A stretch of 7,728 nt of DNA from Euryarchaeota archaeon UBA242 (GTDB taxonomy: Archaea; Thermoplasmatota; Poseidoniia; Poseidoniales; Poseidoniaceae), in contig DAJY01000073.1 of assembly GCA_002499015.1 (NCBI GenBank), forward strand, positions 4,459-12,186. Direction: 5' to 3'. The position numbers were made by a program, and so were the translations under genes. This document shows, piece after piece, positions 5,746 through 7,728 of the stretch; positions within the stretch are counted from its first letter, which is position 1; every line of letters starts with the position of its first letter. The notes below the pieces were generated by a model. That model was given only the letters and a program-made list of their open reading frames with translations, had not been told where the DNA came from and did not search any database.

Positions 5746-6825
5746 CTATTGCCAATCTACTTGGTTTGCGCCTCTAACAGTAATTTGATCTAATTGCCAT
5801 TCTAATTTGGCAGGTAATTGCAGGACAGGTTCACCATCAATATTGAGATAACTTGTGATTTTAGTAGAAGAATCGCTAGGCTCTCCATTGGGTGAAACAC
5901 ACCTGAGATTCAATCTACTAGCAGGTGTTTGAGTTATTCCCCATTTCCCAATATGCTTTCCTTTCTTGATAGGCCCCATTAGAGATAACATAGCAATCCT
6001 ACTCAAACGAGGTGCGAATATTAACAAACCATTTTCCTTAACTGGATTCATTCCAGGATTGATCTTATAGCCACCACCAAAGGTTTCTGCCGCAGTTACC
6101 GAGATAAGAGTAAAATCTCTAATCTCAGGTTTGCCGTCATCAATTGTTACTTCGACTTTTCTTCTCTTCCACAACGGAATTGTTGTCACTCCAAGATAGG
6201 TGTATTTCTTAGCACCCTTTATCCACTTGGCTCTTCTCAACTTGGCCCTCCCTATATCAGAAGTGATCCCACAATCTGCTTCTAAGAATGACCACCTTAC
6301 GACATTGCCATCACCAGTAGGCTCTCCATCCCATACATTGGATTCTGGTGCAGGATAGTCCCCTTCTTTTGGACAAGGAACTCCTTCTAATCTCCATGCT
6401 CCACAGCGTCTATCTGTTCCGTTTTTTAGAATCTCAATAGCCTTATCCAAATCAAATCGTGGAATATTATGGGCAATACAATAATCATTTCCTGAACCGT
6501 ATGGTAACTGACCCAAAACAATGTCTGAACCTCTAAGAGCGCTGGCGATTTCATGAACAACTCCGTCACCACCAACCGCTACGACAAGTGGTGGCTTTCC
6601 TTCACTTTCTCCACCTTGTTGAGAAGATTCCCATCGCTGTCTAATCTCATAAGCAAGGTGTCCACCATGACCAACTCGTTCGGTCATGTAAGTTTCAACT
6701 TTATACCCAGAAGCAATAATTTTTGCTTGCAATTTTGGCCATATTTTAGCGCAAAGAAAATCTCTACTGGCCGGATTGACAATACAATGTACTAATCCCA
6801 TAGTTTGACCACGGCCTAAACACAT
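5746..6825 (-). CDS. Diacylglycerol-kinase-type lipid kinase
   Basis: The 359-residue protein belongs to the DAGK catalytic-domain family (DgkB/YegS-like), which uses ATP to phosphorylate a lipid hydroxyl at the inner membrane face. NPAS (17-20), VGGDGVVHEIA (84-94) and PYGSGND (108-114) are the nucleotide-binding motifs. The C-terminal half has FGGGYKINPG (249-258) and NIDGEPV (328-334); E332 in DGE matches the catalytic base of bacterial DgkB. Two departures from the consensus are seen: GGDGV instead of GGDGT, and ENGLL where relatives often have DGxLD. A segment of about 30 residues at 147-176 (Pro, Gly and acid rich) looks like an insertion before the conserved second-domain strand. The length is somewhat over the usual 290-320. 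The first ATG (6825) is used; an in-frame ATG at 6801 would drop eight residues and still keep all motifs. The substrate (diacylglycerol, archaeol-type or another lipid) cannot be read from sequence. Confidence 0.9.
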   Translation of the reverse strand: MCLGRGQTMGLVHCIVNPASRDFLCAKIWPKLQAKIIASGYKVETYMTERVGHGGHLAYEIRQRWESSQQGGESEGKPPLVVAVGGDGVVHEIASALRGSDIVLGQLPYGSGNDYCIAHNIPRFDLDKAIEILKNGTDRRCGAWRLEGVPCPKEGDYPAPESNVWDGEPTGDGNVVRWSFLEADCGITSDIGRAKLRRAKWIKGAKKYTYLGVTTIPLWKRRKVEVTIDDGKPEIRDFTLISVTAAETFGGGYKINPGMNPVKENGLLIFAPRLSRIAMLSLMGPIKKGKHIGKWGITQTPASRLNLRCVSPNGEPSDSSTKITSYLNIDGEPVLQLPAKLEWQLDQITVRGANQVDWQ

Positions 6826-6850
6826 GGATGAACCCTTTCCCGTTTTTACC

Positions 6851-6858
6851 TATTTTAA
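6851..6858. promoter_or_regulatory. Shared TATA-like element between divergent lipid kinase and ribD
   Basis: TATTTTAA (TTAAAATA on the other strand) is the only strong AT-rich box in the 82-base divergent spacer. A start 26 bases to the right would be near 6881, giving ribD a leader of about 27 bases. A start 26 bases to the left would be near 6829, leaving the kinase with a leader of about 4 bases, which is almost leaderless. Both spacings fit archaeal promoters, but this is read from pattern alone. Confidence 0.4.
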
Positions 6859-6907
6859 GCAATGACTCTTCATAGGATAGAGATTGGCAGACAATAGGGG
6901 CGCAACT

Positions 6908-7728
6908 ATGTGGAGTGATGATGATATCAAATTCATGTCAGCAGCATTAGATGTAGCGATTCGCGGAAAAGGTAAAGTTTCACCCAATCCATTAGTCGGA
7001 TGTGTATTGGTCAAGGATGGGCAAATCATTGCCGAAGGTTGGCACGATCACCTTGGTGGATTGCACGCTGAGCAAATGGCAATCCATGATGCTGAGACCA
7101 AAGGTAAATCCCCTAATGGTTCAACTGCTTATGTCACCTTAGAACCTTGTAATCACTTTGGCAGAACACCTCCGTGTACTGAAGCGTTAATGTGGGCTGG
7201 TGTGAAATCGGTAGTTGTAGCCCACACAGACCCAAACACTACCGTTAGAGGTCAAGGAATTACCGTTCTACAAGATGCTGGAATCTCTGTTAAGTCTGGA
7301 CTCCTAGAAGGTCAAGCAGCTGACCAAATGAGACCATTCCTACATTGGTGTCAATACCGAAAACCAATCGTAACCGTAAAAATGGCTGTCGATTGCAATG
7401 GTAGCGTTGATGATAGAAGTAAGGATGCTGGACGTTTTACTTCTGAACGATGTTTAGATTTAGTTCATCAAATGAGAGCAGAAAGTGATGCTATCTTGGT
7501 TGGTGTTGAGACGATTATACGCGATAACCCCTCGCTATTGGTATCAAGAGTTGAAACTTCTAAGCAACCTTTGCGCATTGTAATAGATCCTAATTCGAGA
7601 ATACCAGCACAGTGTCAAGTTCTAACCGATGGAAAAGAAACTCTTGTTTTACAAGAGGATTTTAGAGATTTACCTAATATTTTAAATCGATTAGGTGATA
7701 TGGAGATTCAAACATTGATGATTGAAGG
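6908..7728 (+). CDS. ribD: Bifunctional riboflavin deaminase/reductase RibD, 5' part
   Basis: The first 273 residues are in the window and the frame is open to the last base, so the gene continues beyond it. RibD makes two steps of riboflavin synthesis in the cytoplasm: zinc-dependent deamination of the GTP cyclohydrolase II product and NADPH-dependent reduction of its ribose chain. The N-terminal deaminase domain has SPNPLVGCVLV (25-35), the zinc and catalytic motif HAE (53-55) and LEPCNHFGRTPPC (78-90) with zinc ligands C81 and C90. The reductase domain starts at about 145 with RKPIVTVKMAVDCNGSVDD, then RAESDAILVGVETIIRDNPSL, the usual nucleotide-binding region. The ATG at 6908 has GGGG 7 bases upstream (6897-6900). 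A TTG at 6884 would add eight residues with no family match that I can see. The domain order is the bacterial one. Confidence 0.95.
   Translation, partial: MWSDDDIKFMSAALDVAIRGKGKVSPNPLVGCVLVKDGQIIAEGWHDHLGGLHAEQMAIHDAETKGKSPNGSTAYVTLEPCNHFGRTPPCTEALMWAGVKSVVVAHTDPNTTVRGQGITVLQDAGISVKSGLLEGQAADQMRPFLHWCQYRKPIVTVKMAVDCNGSVDDRSKDAGRFTSERCLDLVHQMRAESDAILVGVETIIRDNPSLLVSRVETSKQPLRIVIDPNSRIPAQCQVLTDGKETLVLQEDFRDLPNILNRLGDMEIQTLMIE

Overview
The window looks like chromosomal DNA of a low-GC marine archaeon. The best guess is Marine Group II (Poseidoniales, Thermoplasmatota). The archaeal signs are a secreted protein with a PGF-CTERM-like tail (the archaeosortase-type anchor), many N-X-S/T sequons in that protein, a class II tRNA-Ser without an encoded CCA end, and TATA-like boxes about 26 bp before inferred transcript starts. 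The taxonomic call is an inference; no rRNA is present.

Region 1 (1-4029, + strand) is the 3' part of an aerobic terminal oxidase operon. It holds the C-terminal 294 residues of heme-copper oxidase subunit I, a long subunit III that overlaps it by 4 bases (ATGA), a small subunit IV with the YFMHLK motif, and then a SCO-type copper chaperone. Subunit I carries the CuB and heme ligands, subunits III and IV complete the membrane complex, and SCO would deliver copper to the CuA site of subunit II. Subunit II is not in the window and probably lies upstream. Two proteins are unusual. Subunit III has about 140 extra N-terminal residues with two extra membrane helices and His/acid-rich loops. The SCO protein has an insertion of about 215 residues between its CxxxC motif and its copper-ligand histidine; the insertion has 12 N-glycosylation sequons, a DUF4430-like stretch and an EGF-like cysteine cluster. 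The same SCO protein ends in a PGF-CTERM-like anchor.

Region 2 (4030-4269) holds a tRNA-Ser(UGA) gene followed by a T-run terminator and a weak promoter.

Region 3 (4270-5739, + strand) is a lipoprotein of unknown function with an extracytoplasmic domain, one membrane helix and a roughly 200-residue Ser/Lys-rich tail. It converges on region 4 with only 6 bases between the stop codons.

Region 4 (5746-6825, - strand) is a diacylglycerol-kinase-type lipid kinase. Region 5 (6908-7728, + strand, cut by the window end) is the start of a bifunctional riboflavin deaminase/reductase, RibD. The two are divergent over an 82-base spacer with one near-symmetrical TATA-like element.

The strongest candidate for something undescribed is the expanded, glycosylated and membrane-anchored SCO protein, together with the His-rich extension of subunit III in the same operon. 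No CRISPR array, insertion sequence or phage gene was seen.
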